Positions 43,893-53,263 of a stretch of DNA of 59,000 nucleotides are shown here, in pieces. The notes beneath the pieces were generated by a model, which searched no databases, was not told the origin of the DNA, and saw only the letters and a list, made by a program, of their open reading frames with translations. The position numbers and the translations under genes are program-made. The stretch lies in assembly GCA_020631935.1 (NCBI GenBank), contig JACKGP010000006.1, forward strand, positions 1 to 59,000. The letters are read 5' to 3'. The number at the start of each line of letters is the position of its first letter. Positions within the stretch are counted from its first letter, which is position 1. The stretch comes from Candidatus Nomurabacteria bacterium. Its GTDB lineage: Bacteria; Patescibacteriota; Saccharimonadia; Saccharimonadales; Saccharimonadaceae.

Positions 43893-44570
43893 TTATTCTA
43901 CCAAGTCCTCAGAGTATTCTTCAAAGAAATATGGATCACGGAAAAAAGTACGTGCTACTATCTGCTCGACCGCCGGCGCTAGGTCATACTGTGACAGCCT
44001 GTGCGGCCTAGCCCATACCAAACTTTCACTTTCCTGAATTTTGTCAGTCTCAAAATAAAACACATGAGCAAGTGTGCTCATAATAATCTCATCTTCAGAT
44101 TTAATGCGGATATAGCACTCACCAGCATGGCTCATTTCTTGGTCTTTTAGGTTTAATTTTTCACTTGCTTCGCGCTGGGCCGCCGATAATATTGTTTCGT
44201 CATCAATGTGCAGTTTGCCATATGGCAGAGTCCATAAGTCTACATACGGCTGACGTTTTCGCTTAAAAAGCAGTACGTCGCCATTTGAATTTTGAACTAC
44301 AAGTATAGTAATAATCTTTGGCTGCGTGCGAATTTTGAGCGACTTCGTACTCACTCGATCAACAAATATCAAACCAGTTTTGCTGAGCGTGTAGCCTTTT
44401 TCGGTTTTGGCTACAAAATCATTCTTCTGGAGCAGCTTTAGGTGATAACTATACAGGTTTGTATCGACTCTTGGTGGTCGCATGTCGCGAAAACGAGCGT
44501 ATTTTTGGTGCATTAAAACATCGATTACGTGTTTTTGTATGCGATGGTTTAGAATTTTCTGCTCAATCAT
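43893..44570 (-). CDS. winged-helix plus Nudix hydrolase fusion
   Basis: A 225-residue protein. Residues about 1-75 look like a winged helix (VIDVLMHQKYARFRDMRPPRVDTNLYSYHLKLLQKNDFV). Residues about 80-210 are a Nudix domain, with box GKLHIDDETILSAAQREASEKLNL, one residue longer before the first Glu than G-x5-E, and Ser in place of a usual acidic position. NrtR-type regulators have the opposite order. Could be a metabolite-responsive regulator or an active hydrolase. TATAAT is about 11 bases before ATG 44570. MazG follows. Confidence 0.82.
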   Translation of the reverse strand: MIEQKILNHRIQKHVIDVLMHQKYARFRDMRPPRVDTNLYSYHLKLLQKNDFVAKTEKGYTLSKTGLIFVDRVSTKSLKIRTQPKIITILVVQNSNGDVLLFKRKRQPYVDLWTLPYGKLHIDDETILSAAQREASEKLNLKDQEMSHAGECYIRIKSEDEIIMSTLAHVFYFETDKIQESESLVWARPHRLSQYDLAPAVEQIVARTFFRDPYFFEEYSEDLVE

Positions 44571-44665
44571 ATTTGAGTCAAATTATACTTTCTAGAAAAT
44601 ATTAATACAAGCTTTATACTACTAATTGAATCTGTTGAATAGTAGTTGCAAACAGAAAGGAGTAT

Positions 44666-45505
44666 ATGCAAGAAAAATTACAAACAGAAAATATTGAGCA
44701 GAATAAACTGCCAAAATTTGAGTATGGCAAGGGTGCTGGTTTTAGCGACTGGAGCAAAGTTGCTCACTCACTTAAAAATACATCCCTGATATCGACACTC
44801 GAAAGAATGGAGCCTCAAAATGGTAACCCAAAACTAAATCCTCATCACGCAATTGCAATAAGGCTCGAAGAACTAAGGCTGCCAATTCAGTCATTTATAA
44901 GTATGCCGATCAAAGAATTTTTAGAAACCCCAGAGAATCATCTAGGTGAACTTAAGGATGGAGACTACTACTTTGCTTCGATTATACCTGGTACACACCT
45001 CGCACACGAAGCGTCATCAGAAAGACTAATAGAGTTCGTAGATTCATTTCACAGAAACAACTCCACTATAAACCCAGAAATCTACATTAGCCACAACGGC
45101 ATTCCCGTAATGAGCGGTCATGTCATAGTAAAAAATGATAAGTCACCAAATACGATATACGCTGAATTTACCAACGGAAACTTCAATGCTTTCCACAGAG
45201 GCATACATAGCCCAGAGATTATAGCCAGAAGATCGTTAGAACATCGAATAGAATGGGAATTTCGCAATACCCTAAAACCAAGAGGTGAAAACTGGCAAAC
45301 CGACGAGTTATTTGAGTGTAACGGCGGCGTAAAACTAACTCGTGCAGAAATGGCCGAGCGAGCGTACGAAACAATACAAACCATACCAAAAGATGGAGAC
45401 CACTACTTGCCGGGCTATTATGAAGTGCTGTTAGAAAAAGTTGGCAAAACCGGTACGAGAACAGCCTTTATCGAGGCAATAAACCAGCCCTCACAAACAT
45501 TGTAG
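44666..45505 (+). CDS. soluble protein of unknown function
   Basis: A 279-residue cytosolic protein with no span. Distinctive segments are IIPGTHLAHEASSERLIEFVDSF, ISHNGIPVMSGHVIVKN, YAEFTNGNFNAFHRGIHSPE and RRSLEHRIEWEFRNTL. The mixed beta pattern could be an ATP-grasp-like or nucleotidyl-binding fold, but no catalytic motif was recognised. AAAGGAG lies 6 bases before ATG. The last 38 bp overlap convergent trmB. Confidence 0.65.
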   Translation: MQEKLQTENIEQNKLPKFEYGKGAGFSDWSKVAHSLKNTSLISTLERMEPQNGNPKLNPHHAIAIRLEELRLPIQSFISMPIKEFLETPENHLGELKDGDYYFASIIPGTHLAHEASSERLIEFVDSFHRNNSTINPEIYISHNGIPVMSGHVIVKNDKSPNTIYAEFTNGNFNAFHRGIHSPEIIARRSLEHRIEWEFRNTLKPRGENWQTDELFECNGGVKLTRAEMAERAYETIQTIPKDGDHYLPGYYEVLLEKVGKTGTRTAFIEAINQPSQTL

Positions 45506-46121
45506 TGCGACCCTCTTTAAGCCAACGTTGTTCGTAGGTTGTCGTTATCTTATAGTCGTCCGACAGGTCCGACTCATGAAGACCAAAGCTAAGCTCAGCG
45601 ATATGCCACTTTTCTACGACAAGCTGCTCTAAGCTCCAGCTAAAAAACTCTGGATTGTCGTGTTTTAAATAAAAACTACCGCCGGACTTTAGAAGTTTGG
45701 CATACTTTCTGAGGAAATTTGGGTGCGTCATGCGACGGCCAGCCGAACGCTTGCGCGGAAATGGATCAGGGAAAGTTAGCCATATTCGATCAACTGATTC
45801 TTCGCTAAATAATTGATCTATTTGATCGGCACGCGCCCGCACAAACTGTACATTGTTCACGCCATTTTCAAGCGCTCTATAGGCACCTTTCTGCAGACGA
45901 TCAGCCTTTACGTCAATTGCCACAAATCTTTTGTCTGGATAACGCTTAGCCAACTCAACCAAAAATAAACCAGTACCTGCACCGACTTCAATTACATCAA
46001 TCGTCCGCTTTTTCCATTCGTCAAATTCAAAGCAATTATCGGCGTTGGCGAATTTGGCAAATTTATACTTTTTGCGCTTTCTCGTAATAATAAATTCATC
46101 AGGATTTAGTTTTTCAGTCAT
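45468..46121 (-). CDS. trmB: tRNA (guanine-N7-)-methyltransferase TrmB
   Basis: SAM-dependent methylase making m7G46 in tRNA. The 217 residues have VIEVGAGTGLFLVELAKRYPDKRFVAIDVKADR (SAM loop), VQFVRARADQID, and the family signature DRIWLTFPDPFPRKRSAGRRMT. The start overlaps the tsaC stop by 4 bases, so they form a tRNA-modification operon. Confidence 0.95.
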   Translation of the reverse strand: MTEKLNPDEFIITRKRKKYKFAKFANADNCFEFDEWKKRTIDVIEVGAGTGLFLVELAKRYPDKRFVAIDVKADRLQKGAYRALENGVNNVQFVRARADQIDQLFSEESVDRIWLTFPDPFPRKRSAGRRMTHPNFLRKYAKLLKSGGSFYLKHDNPEFFSWSLEQLVVEKWHIAELSFGLHESDLSDDYKITTTYEQRWLKEGRTTMFVRAGLLPR

Positions 46122-46672
46122 CGCAAATACTCCACTTCGCCCGAGTCGTTTACTTGAAGCAATCTAGATGGTGTATTGTCTTCAACTTCACCGCCATCAA
46201 CATAAGCATCTACCTTATCTCCAAAGTACTCAAAAGCGTCCTCTATAGTTTTTGCAGGCGTCATGCCTTCGATGTTAGCACTAGGCGCAACCAGCGGACC
46301 AACCTTTTCTATTAACATACTCATCCTGTCATCGGCTGGTAACCTGTACGCTACAGAATGATTATCACGACTCAGCCACCGCGGCGCCTTGCTACTGGGT
46401 AAAATTACACTAACAGGACCTGGCCAAGCTTCATCAAGTAGGCGGTCAATATCATTTGAAGTCTCGTCAAACAGCATATCCCTGCCCGATATCAAAACAA
46501 TTGGCGATTTGTTTTGATCGCGTTTTTTCAGTGCATATACTCGCTCAACCGCCTGATCGTCATTAGCCTTAGCAAGAATACCGTATATGGTATCGGTACG
46601 GGCTACGACAACCCCGCCAGAGGTCAATATGTCAATAACGTCTTTATCCAGAACAGAGCTAAACACACGCAT
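46118..46672 (-). CDS. tsaC: L-threonylcarbamoyladenylate synthase (TsaC/Sua5)
   Basis: First enzyme of t6A37 tRNA modification. The 184 residues begin the YrdC fold with GGVVVARTDTIYGILAKA, KKRDQNKSPIVLIS, WPGPVSVILPSS and VAYRLPADDRM, then VAPSANIEGM. No Sua5 C-terminal domain, so TsaC-type. It is divergent from the mscS-like gene and coupled to trmB. Confidence 0.94.
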   Translation of the reverse strand: MRVFSSVLDKDVIDILTSGGVVVARTDTIYGILAKANDDQAVERVYALKKRDQNKSPIVLISGRDMLFDETSNDIDRLLDEAWPGPVSVILPSSKAPRWLSRDNHSVAYRLPADDRMSMLIEKVGPLVAPSANIEGMTPAKTIEDAFEYFGDKVDAYVDGGEVEDNTPSRLLQVNDSGEVEYLR

Positions 46673-46696
46673 AGTTCACATGCTATACTACCACAG

Positions 46697-47593
46697 ATGA
46701 GTGTAAACGATTTCCTTAGAAGTACAGAAACATGGATGAGCGACCATTGGGGCAAGATGTTATTTGTACTAGTTATTGGACTAGTCGCCTACTATCTGGG
46801 CGCAAAGATTGTTAAGCTGGTCGTAAATCGTGCCGTCAAAGTTGGTGGCGAACATAGGGTTTGGCACAGAAAAGATATCGAAAAACGACAAAAAACTCTA
46901 GAGAATCTATTCGTAAATATCTGGCGCATCATTGTCACTGTTTCATTAATTTATGCTTTTTTGGCAATATTTATTCCAGACGTAACGTCATTCTTCGCGC
47001 CACTGTTTGCCAGTGCAGGAATCATCGGAATCGCCTTAGGTTTTGGCGCTCAGTCGTTAATAAAAGATTTTATATCAGGCATATTCATCATCTCAGAGAA
47101 CCAGTTTCGAGTTGGCGACGTAGTAGAGCTAGCCACAGGCTCTGGAATGGCAAGCGGAACGGTAGAAAAAATAGGCACACGCTCCACTGTACTTCGTGAC
47201 ATAAACGGAAATGTACACTTTATACCAAACGGATTAATTACGCACGCCATAAACAAAACTATGGGCTTTAGCGTGGCCAGATTCACAATAGCAGTAAAAC
47301 CAGACTCAGATATAGACACGGCTATCGCCCTAATAGACAAAGTTGGCCTAAATCTAAGCAAAGAAAAGAAATGGAAGCCAAAAATAATTAGCCCACCATC
47401 CTACGCAATGATCGGTGAGATAACCGGCAGCTCACTAGAGATGACAGTGTCTGGAAAAACGCAGCCATCTGATCAATGGTCGGTAATTGCAGAAATGCGC
47501 AGACGGCTACACTTTGAGTTCGATAAGGCCGGCATAGAGCTTGCCGTTAACCCATTTGCGAATGTAGTTGCAGGCCAAGACAAAAAGAAGTAG
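46697..47593 (+). CDS. small-conductance mechanosensitive channel (MscS-like)
   Basis: A 298-residue MscS-family channel: three N-terminal spans, the pore helix region FASAGIIGIALGFGAQSLIKDFISGIFIISE, and the beta domain QFRVGDVVELATGSGMASGTVEKIGTRSTVLRD plus HFIPNGLI. It protects against hypo-osmotic shock. The frame stays open from 46514, but TATACT (46684-46689) ends 7 bases before ATG 46697, fixing the start. Confidence 0.93.
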   Translation: MSVNDFLRSTETWMSDHWGKMLFVLVIGLVAYYLGAKIVKLVVNRAVKVGGEHRVWHRKDIEKRQKTLENLFVNIWRIIVTVSLIYAFLAIFIPDVTSFFAPLFASAGIIGIALGFGAQSLIKDFISGIFIISENQFRVGDVVELATGSGMASGTVEKIGTRSTVLRDINGNVHFIPNGLITHAINKTMGFSVARFTIAVKPDSDIDTAIALIDKVGLNLSKEKKWKPKIISPPSYAMIGEITGSSLEMTVSGKTQPSDQWSVIAEMRRRLHFEFDKAGIELAVNPFANVVAGQDKKK

Positions 47594-47594
47594 T

Positions 47595-47963
47595 CTACTT
47601 TGCACTCAGGGATTCTAGCTTTAAAATATCCGACTTATAGTTGTCGAGGGCTTCTAGTTTCTTAATGCGAGAGTCATAAAGCTCTAAAAATTCTTTCATG
47701 TCTTCTTTTGTAATCTCTCCAGAGCCTGTAAAACCGACAAACCCTTCTGTTTTATTAACTTGCGAACGGACTCTATTCATGCCAGGACGACTCAAGTCTA
47801 GCTGATCGGCGCCACGATAGTGCAACATCAATGCGATAGAGACCATCACGGTAGCTATCAATATACTACCCCCTACCATCAGCGCAAGTCGATGCATGCC
47901 CGATGTTTGTGACTGAGGTTTACTAGTGTCAACCTCATTTATGGGATTATTCTTTTCCGTCAT
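47595..47963 (-). CDS. single-span membrane protein, unknown
   Basis: A 122-residue protein: polar head (TEKNNPINEVDTSKPQ), one span (about 27-48), then an extracytoplasmic tail with a coiled-coil-like end (EFLELYDSRIKKLEALDNYKSDILKLESL). Overlaps the preceding secreted-protein gene by about 17 bp, so translation is probably coupled. No family recognised. Confidence 0.65.
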   Translation of the reverse strand: MTEKNNPINEVDTSKPQSQTSGMHRLALMVGGSILIATVMVSIALMLHYRGADQLDLSRPGMNRVRSQVNKTEGFVGFTGSGEITKEDMKEFLELYDSRIKKLEALDNYKSDILKLESLSAK

Positions 47964-48498
47964 CACTCGCCTCGATCTCAGAATTCACAAAATCGTTAAC
48001 CCTGTCACGGTATGAAACTATTAGCGACTGTAGGCTACTGACTGAATCTGCCAACTCTAGCCTTTTCTCGCGCGCTATAGAAAGTGCGTCGTAAAATTGT
48101 GTCGGCTCATTTTTGCAATCTATACGGATTAGTTTCGTCATAGAATCTTCATAATCACTATAGCTAGCCGAGAAAGAGCGCACGGCTGCATCATAACTAG
48201 CCGTCACAGAAACAAGGGCGCTTCCATCTAGGCGACTGTCTGTAACTCTTCTGTTCAATGGAAGCATCAACCGATCCGTTATGTCGGTCTGGTAGATACG
48301 ACCCCTAATGATGCGTGTAGCTATATCGTCTTGATCTATAGTTTTAAGCTTTGCGATAAGATCATCACACTGCGATACAATCGTAGATTTTATTTTATCC
48401 GACAGTACAGGCTCTGTTTTCTCTTCAGCGTTAGTCACCGAACCCGACGCAAGCAATAAAGCAAGCATCATTACTAATCCGATAACCCTTAATCTCAT
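47947..48498 (-). CDS. secreted or lipid-free exported helical protein
   Basis: A 183-residue protein with a signal peptide (MRLRVIGLVMMLALLLASGSVTNAEE, cleavage near Ala-Glu), then helices such as DDLIAKLKTIDQDDIATRIIRGR and SYDAAVRSFSASYSDYEDSM, with two cysteines (SQCDDL, IDCKNE). TATACT (complement of 48506-48511) ends 7 bases before ATG. Function unknown. It leads a pair with the overlapping single-span gene. Confidence 0.7.
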   Translation of the reverse strand: MRLRVIGLVMMLALLLASGSVTNAEEKTEPVLSDKIKSTIVSQCDDLIAKLKTIDQDDIATRIIRGRIYQTDITDRLMLPLNRRVTDSRLDGSALVSVTASYDAAVRSFSASYSDYEDSMTKLIRIDCKNEPTQFYDALSIAREKRLELADSVSSLQSLIVSYRDRVNDFVNSEIEASDDGKE

Positions 48499-48525
48499 AG
48501 TCTTTAGTATATCAACTTGGCTAAA

Positions 48526-48906
48526 TTATTTAGTAGATTTCTTTGCATCTTTACGCAAATCACCCAAAGCCCGCTTGGACTCGTCGGCCACTCGAGTGCC
48601 TCGTAATTTAGCCTCCTCGGCCAATCGTCCAGCTTCATCACGAATTACACGCGCTGAATCACCGGCGCTTTTTGCCATTTCCCTGGCTTCGTCGCCAGCA
48701 ACAGCTGCGCCTTTCCTAAAAGTCTTAACGCCATCGGCTGTAGCTTTTTCAAGCTGCTTTTTCTTTACTCGAGCCTCCTTCTTTACTTTGTCAGCTTGTT
48801 TTTCTAGATCCTTGCGTGTATCTTTGCCAGATTTCGGTGCAAACAATAGTCCAGCTACATACCCAGCTGCGGCCGCAATCACTACTTTTCCAAATACTTT
48901 TCCCAT
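48526..48906 (-). CDS. YtxH-like envelope protein
   Basis: A 126-residue protein: Gly/Ala-rich span with KVVIAAAAGYVAGLLFAPKSGKDTRKDL, the YtxH signature, followed by a long Lys/Glu/Ala coiled coil (KQADKVKKEARVKKKQ onward). YtxH proteins are small stress-linked membrane proteins in Firmicutes. AGGAGA 5 bases before ATG. Runs behind the 74-residue gene. Confidence 0.8.
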   Translation of the reverse strand: MGKVFGKVVIAAAAGYVAGLLFAPKSGKDTRKDLEKQADKVKKEARVKKKQLEKATADGVKTFRKGAAVAGDEAREMAKSAGDSARVIRDEAGRLAEEAKLRGTRVADESKRALGDLRKDAKKSTK

Positions 48907-48928
48907 ATAATCTCCTGTACGTTATGAA

Positions 48929-49153
48929 TTAATTATTACGAAAACTGCGAACTGCTCTAGCAGCCTCAGAGAATACTTTAACCGGGCTCAACCACTCAGT
49001 AGCCGAGGAAAGGTTGTTTGTAACTGCATCGACGTTTCGTGCAATCTTATTAACCTTTACCACTACTAATGTAGCTGTCGCCAAAAGTGCGACAATGACA
49101 ACCGAGAGTAGTATAACTGCGATGGTTAGAAGTGTTATGATTGTTGATTCCAT
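48929..49153 (-). CDS. 74-residue single-span protein (DUF948-like)
   Basis: A long N-terminal span (TIITLLTIAVILLSVVIVALLATATLVVV) followed by KVNKIARNVDAVTNNLSSA, the pattern of DUF948 proteins often found beside YtxH genes. GAGGAAGT precedes ATG 49153. Probably co-transcribed with the YtxH-like gene 22 bp downstream. Confidence 0.7.
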   Translation of the reverse strand: MESTIITLLTIAVILLSVVIVALLATATLVVVKVNKIARNVDAVTNNLSSATEWLSPVKVFSEAARAVRSFRNN

Positions 49154-49258
49154 GTACTTCCTCGCTTTCCTTTATATAGATATTGTATCATCTGCATCTG
49201 ATATCGTCGAATAAAAACTCGGCTATTTTTAATAGTTTGCATGGATTATAATAGCCGT

Positions 49259-49714
49259 ATGTCTAGTAGAGTAAATGTTTTTAGAGCCATATCAGCCAGT
49301 GTAGCCAGGCGAATTTTTTGGGTTGCTGTTACCATTTTGATAATCATATTTTCCGTACTGCTTGCAATCATGTGGCTATTGGCGCATTTTATCAGCCCCT
49401 GGTGGTGGATATTTTTAATAGTTTACATTCCGCTTTTTGTAGCATGTGCGCTCGTTGTCCTTATTGCTAATTTTTTGATCAAAAAACTATATCCACAAAA
49501 ATTGAACAAGGAGCAGAAGTCTCAGCTAGACGACTTTACCCAAAAGCTCCAGCGTCTGGTTGAGACAAGGGGTATGGGTTGGCCGCTTTTTGCACTATTA
49601 AACTTCAAGGATTTGATACTTCATCGCGAACTTCGCACCACAAAACATGTGGTATCAGATGCAAGTAGCCTTAAAAAAGATTTTGCAGACTTAGAACGCA
49701 ACTTAAATCTATAG
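49259..49714 (+). CDS. two-span membrane protein, unknown
   Basis: A 151-residue protein with two adjacent spans (about 17-42 and 48-75) rich in Trp/Ile and a polar C-terminal domain (LNKEQKSQLDDFTQKLQRLVETRG, KHVVSDASSLKKDFADLERNLNL). TATAAT (49247-49252) ends 6 bases before ATG 49259, so ATG 49241 is rejected. It ends 4 bp from convergent aspS. Confidence 0.7.
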   Translation: MSSRVNVFRAISASVARRIFWVAVTILIIIFSVLLAIMWLLAHFISPWWWIFLIVYIPLFVACALVVLIANFLIKKLYPQKLNKEQKSQLDDFTQKLQRLVETRGMGWPLFALLNFKDLILHRELRTTKHVVSDASSLKKDFADLERNLNL

Positions 49715-49717
49715 CTG

Positions 49718-51469
49718 CTAGCTAAAAAGGCCTAGTTCTTTTTTCTGAGCTTCATCGACAAGCGACGGCGAGTTCATCATAACATCGACACCCGAACCGT
49801 TTTTTGGGAAAGCCACTACTTCGCGAATGTTGTCCTCTCCCATAAGCTCCATGAACATGCGATCAACACCGAATGCGCAACCTGCGTGCGGCGGTGCGCC
49901 ATACTTAAAGGCATTTATCATAGCACCGAACTTTTCTTCGACGTATTCTTTAGAGAAGCCAAGCACAGCAAACACCTCATACAAAGTTTCTGGGCTATGA
50001 TTCCTGACGCCTCCAGAGCAAATCTCATAACCATTCATCACCATGTCGTATTGATCGGCAACGATTGAAAGTTTCTCTTCGTCAGTCTTAGCCTCTCGAA
50101 CCGTACCGATTCCGCCCTTTGGCATGCTAAATGGATTGTGGCCAAAATCTAACTTACTGCCAGATTCACTCCATTCGTAAAATGGAAAATCAACAACCCA
50201 TAGAAGCGCAATTATATTCGGGTCTTTCATGTCAAAGTGTGTAGCAAATTCATTCCTCAGACGACCCAGAACTGCATTCACAACTGAGCGCCTATCTGCA
50301 CCGAAAAATACGGTATCGCCATCTTCGGCACCTGTTTTTTCCTTCAATTCGGAAATTTCAGATTCAGACAAAAACTTAGCAATTGGCGATTTTACTTCGC
50401 TGTTTTCAAATGTAATATATGCCAAACCACCAGCACCTTCGTTCTTGGCTATTTCTGTAAAGCTATCGATTTGTTTACGGCTTAAGCTGGCTCCATTTTT
50501 AACACAAATAGCCTTCACGCACTCGGCATTTTTAAATACACCAAATTCAGTTGAACTAAACACTTCAGTTAGCTCAACAAGCTCCATCCCAAAGCGAAGG
50601 TCTGGCTTATCGGTGCCGAATCGCTCCATGGCTTCGTTGTAGGAAATCCGTGGGATATCTTCCGAGAGTAGTTTTTTACCAGCAAATTCAGTTGAAAGTT
50701 TCTTGATCAATGGATCAAAAGTTGCACGAACTACCTCTCCATCATCAACAAAACTCATCTCAGCATCAAGCTGATAAAACTCGCCATACAGGCGATCGGC
50801 TCGCGGGTCTTCATCGCGAAAACAAGCCGCCAGCTGATAATAGCGCGGCACACCGCCAACCATCAAGAGCTGCTTGAATTGCTGTGGCGCTTGCGGCAAA
50901 GCGTAATATTTATCTTCATGTAGACGTGATGGAATCAAAAAATCGCGCGCACCTTCGGGGCTAGAGTTTGCCAAAATTGGCGTAGTAACTTCAGTAAAAT
51001 CCTTCGACTCCATAAATTCACGAATTATCGAAAACATCTCGGCACGACGCTCCAGGGTGCGTTGCATTTTCGGACGACGAATATCTAGGTAACGATACCT
51101 TAAGCGCAAATCCTCGCTAGCCTGGGCATCAGAAAACGGCTGAATCGGCAACGTTTCGGATCGATTCAAAACTTCAATGTTATTAGCAACAATCTCTATG
51201 CTTCCACTATCGATATTCGGATTTGCTAAACCTTCTGCACGAGCCTTTACTTCACCCTCAACTCTCACGACAAACTCGTCACGCAAGTGTTCGGCAACAC
51301 CAAAAACATCTATGTTATCAGGGTTAAAGACTAATTGGACTAACCCAGTATGATCGCGCATATCCACAAATATAAGACCGCCGTGATCACGCCTAGTGTG
51401 AACCCAGCCACTAACAGAAATTGTTTCGCCAACGTGCTTTGGCGTATCTATAGCAAAAATTCGTTCCAT
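49718..51469 (-). CDS. aspS: aspartyl-tRNA synthetase
   Basis: Class II synthetase of 583 residues: N-terminal OB fold (VSGWVHTRRDHGGLIFVDMRD), motif 2 around AACFRDEDPRADRLYGEFYQLDAEM, the bacterial GAD insertion (about 290-400), and motif 3 PPHAGCAFGVDRMFMELMG. It may be a non-discriminating Asp/Asn form, which sequence alone does not settle. TATAAT is about 10 bases before ATG 51469. Confidence 0.97.
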   Translation of the reverse strand: MERIFAIDTPKHVGETISVSGWVHTRRDHGGLIFVDMRDHTGLVQLVFNPDNIDVFGVAEHLRDEFVVRVEGEVKARAEGLANPNIDSGSIEIVANNIEVLNRSETLPIQPFSDAQASEDLRLRYRYLDIRRPKMQRTLERRAEMFSIIREFMESKDFTEVTTPILANSSPEGARDFLIPSRLHEDKYYALPQAPQQFKQLLMVGGVPRYYQLAACFRDEDPRADRLYGEFYQLDAEMSFVDDGEVVRATFDPLIKKLSTEFAGKKLLSEDIPRISYNEAMERFGTDKPDLRFGMELVELTEVFSSTEFGVFKNAECVKAICVKNGASLSRKQIDSFTEIAKNEGAGGLAYITFENSEVKSPIAKFLSESEISELKEKTGAEDGDTVFFGADRRSVVNAVLGRLRNEFATHFDMKDPNIIALLWVVDFPFYEWSESGSKLDFGHNPFSMPKGGIGTVREAKTDEEKLSIVADQYDMVMNGYEICSGGVRNHSPETLYEVFAVLGFSKEYVEEKFGAMINAFKYGAPPHAGCAFGVDRMFMELMGEDNIREVVAFPKNGSGVDVMMNSPSLVDEAQKKELGLFS

Positions 51470-51562
51470 ACGTTAGTTAATTATACCGTATTTCATCTGT
51501 TTTTACTTGTGAATACAATATTTTTTTGACATAATAGTAACAATAACCTTTAAAGATAAACA

Positions 51563-53263
51563 ATGCATAATCAAGAAATATTCGCCGAACTGGCCATAGT
51601 CTTAGTCATCGTCGCAATCGTTGCGGCAATTATGCGCGTCTTGCGACAGCCTCTGATATTAGGCTACATTTTGACTGGAATTATCGTCGGACCGTTTATG
51701 CTCGACTTAATAAATTCAAAAGAAGCTTTTGAAGGATTCTCGGAAATTGGAATTGCCCTGCTGCTGTTTATTATCGGCTTGGGCATGAACATAAATGTCA
51801 TCAAGAACTTAGGAAAAGTATCCGTTGCTACCGCTGGCTCAATTCTAGTGCTAGTGGGTGGCGCAAGCAGTGCTGCTGTCCTGGCAATGGGCTACGATGT
51901 AACCACGGCAATAATCGTAGGACTAGCTGCATTTTTTAGCTCAACTATCGTTATTCTAAAGGTTCTGGGAGATAAAGGAGAGGCAAACCGCCTTCACGGA
52001 CAGGTTGCTATCGGTGTCGTTTTAGTTGATGACGTAGTCGCTACTCTTGCAATATTGGCCGTATCTGCCATATCACAAAGTGATGGCGGCAGCCTAGGTG
52101 GATTTGACATGCTATGGCTAGCCACAAAGGCTTTTCTGCTGGCAGGCGGCCTAATAATCATGAGTACGTATATAGTGCCGAAATATGCGAAACGCTTAGC
52201 CAAAAGTCAGGAGCTGCTGTTTCTATTTGCCATAGCATGGGCGTTTGGAGTTGCTCATCTATTTAGCGTTGCCGGATTTAGTCATGAAGTCGGTGCTTTG
52301 TTTGCTGGCGTTAGCTTGGCCGGATTGCCGTATGCGGTGGAGACCGCATCTCGACTAAAGCCACTTCGAGACTTCTTCATAGTCCTATTCTTTGTTTACC
52401 TGGGAGAGATATTTGTCTTTGATGATGTTCAGGGCGTGATAGTACCAGCGATAATTCTCTCTCTAATAACGCTTATCGGAAAACCTTTGTTTGTAATGAG
52501 CGCACTTGGAGCGCTAGGATACACAAAGTTCACAAGCTTCAAGACAGCCATACACCTCAGTCAGATAAGTGAATTCTCTATAGTACTGGTGGTGTTTGCC
52601 GCCACTAATGGAATCATAGATGAAACCGTGGTCAGTATTATTACGCTGGTGGCGCTAATAACAATTGCTATTAGCAGCTACTTGATGCAATATGATGATA
52701 TTTTATTCAAGAAATACTCCCATCTACTAAACATATTTGAACGTGAAAATATAAAAGAGAAGAAACAGAGCCGTCAACCATATTCTGCAGTTTTATTTGG
52801 CTACCACCATGGCGGCCATGAATTTCTAAAGCTTTTCCGTGAACTAAAAAAACGCTACCTGGTCATAGATTTCAACCCTGAAATTATTGAACACCTTGAC
52901 TCGCGAGGTATCAGAAATGCCTATGGTGATGTCACCGACCCAGAATTTTTAGAAGAGATAGATGCCAGTAGTGCCAAGTTGGCCGCCAGTACAATAGCCG
53001 ACATGGAAACAAATCGTCTTCTACTGACCCACCTAAGGCGCCACAACCCTGACATTGTGTTTATCTGCCACGCCTCAACTCACCAAGAGGCACTAGAGCT
53101 GTATGAGCTTGGGGCTAGCTATGTAATACTGCCTAGGTTTATCGGATCGCACCACATCTCTACGCACTTAATAAAGAATGGAATCAATAACGCATCATTT
53201 AAGCGTTATCGACAGAAGCATATTATTGACATCGGGCGCAGCGCAATAAAGCAGTCTAAATAG
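51563..53263 (+). CDS. CPA2-type cation/proton antiporter with TrkA-N domain
   Basis: A 566-residue Kef-like protein. About 12 spans (residues 5-380) with GYILTGIIVGPFMLDL, LLLFIIGLGMNINVI and FSHEVGALFAGVSLAGLPY, then a cytoplasmic RCK domain (about 410-530) starting SAVLFGYHHGGHEFL, a variant of the G-x-G-x-x-G NAD motif, with IDFNPEIIEHL and GDVTDPEFLEEI. Probably K+/H+ exchange. Its stop overlaps convergent CBS-gene by 8 bp. Confidence 0.9.
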   Translation: MHNQEIFAELAIVLVIVAIVAAIMRVLRQPLILGYILTGIIVGPFMLDLINSKEAFEGFSEIGIALLLFIIGLGMNINVIKNLGKVSVATAGSILVLVGGASSAAVLAMGYDVTTAIIVGLAAFFSSTIVILKVLGDKGEANRLHGQVAIGVVLVDDVVATLAILAVSAISQSDGGSLGGFDMLWLATKAFLLAGGLIIMSTYIVPKYAKRLAKSQELLFLFAIAWAFGVAHLFSVAGFSHEVGALFAGVSLAGLPYAVETASRLKPLRDFFIVLFFVYLGEIFVFDDVQGVIVPAIILSLITLIGKPLFVMSALGALGYTKFTSFKTAIHLSQISEFSIVLVVFAATNGIIDETVVSIITLVALITIAISSYLMQYDDILFKKYSHLLNIFERENIKEKKQSRQPYSAVLFGYHHGGHEFLKLFRELKKRYLVIDFNPEIIEHLDSRGIRNAYGDVTDPEFLEEIDASSAKLAASTIADMETNRLLLTHLRRHNPDIVFICHASTHQEALELYELGASYVILPRFIGSHHISTHLIKNGINNASFKRYRQKHIIDIGRSAIKQSK

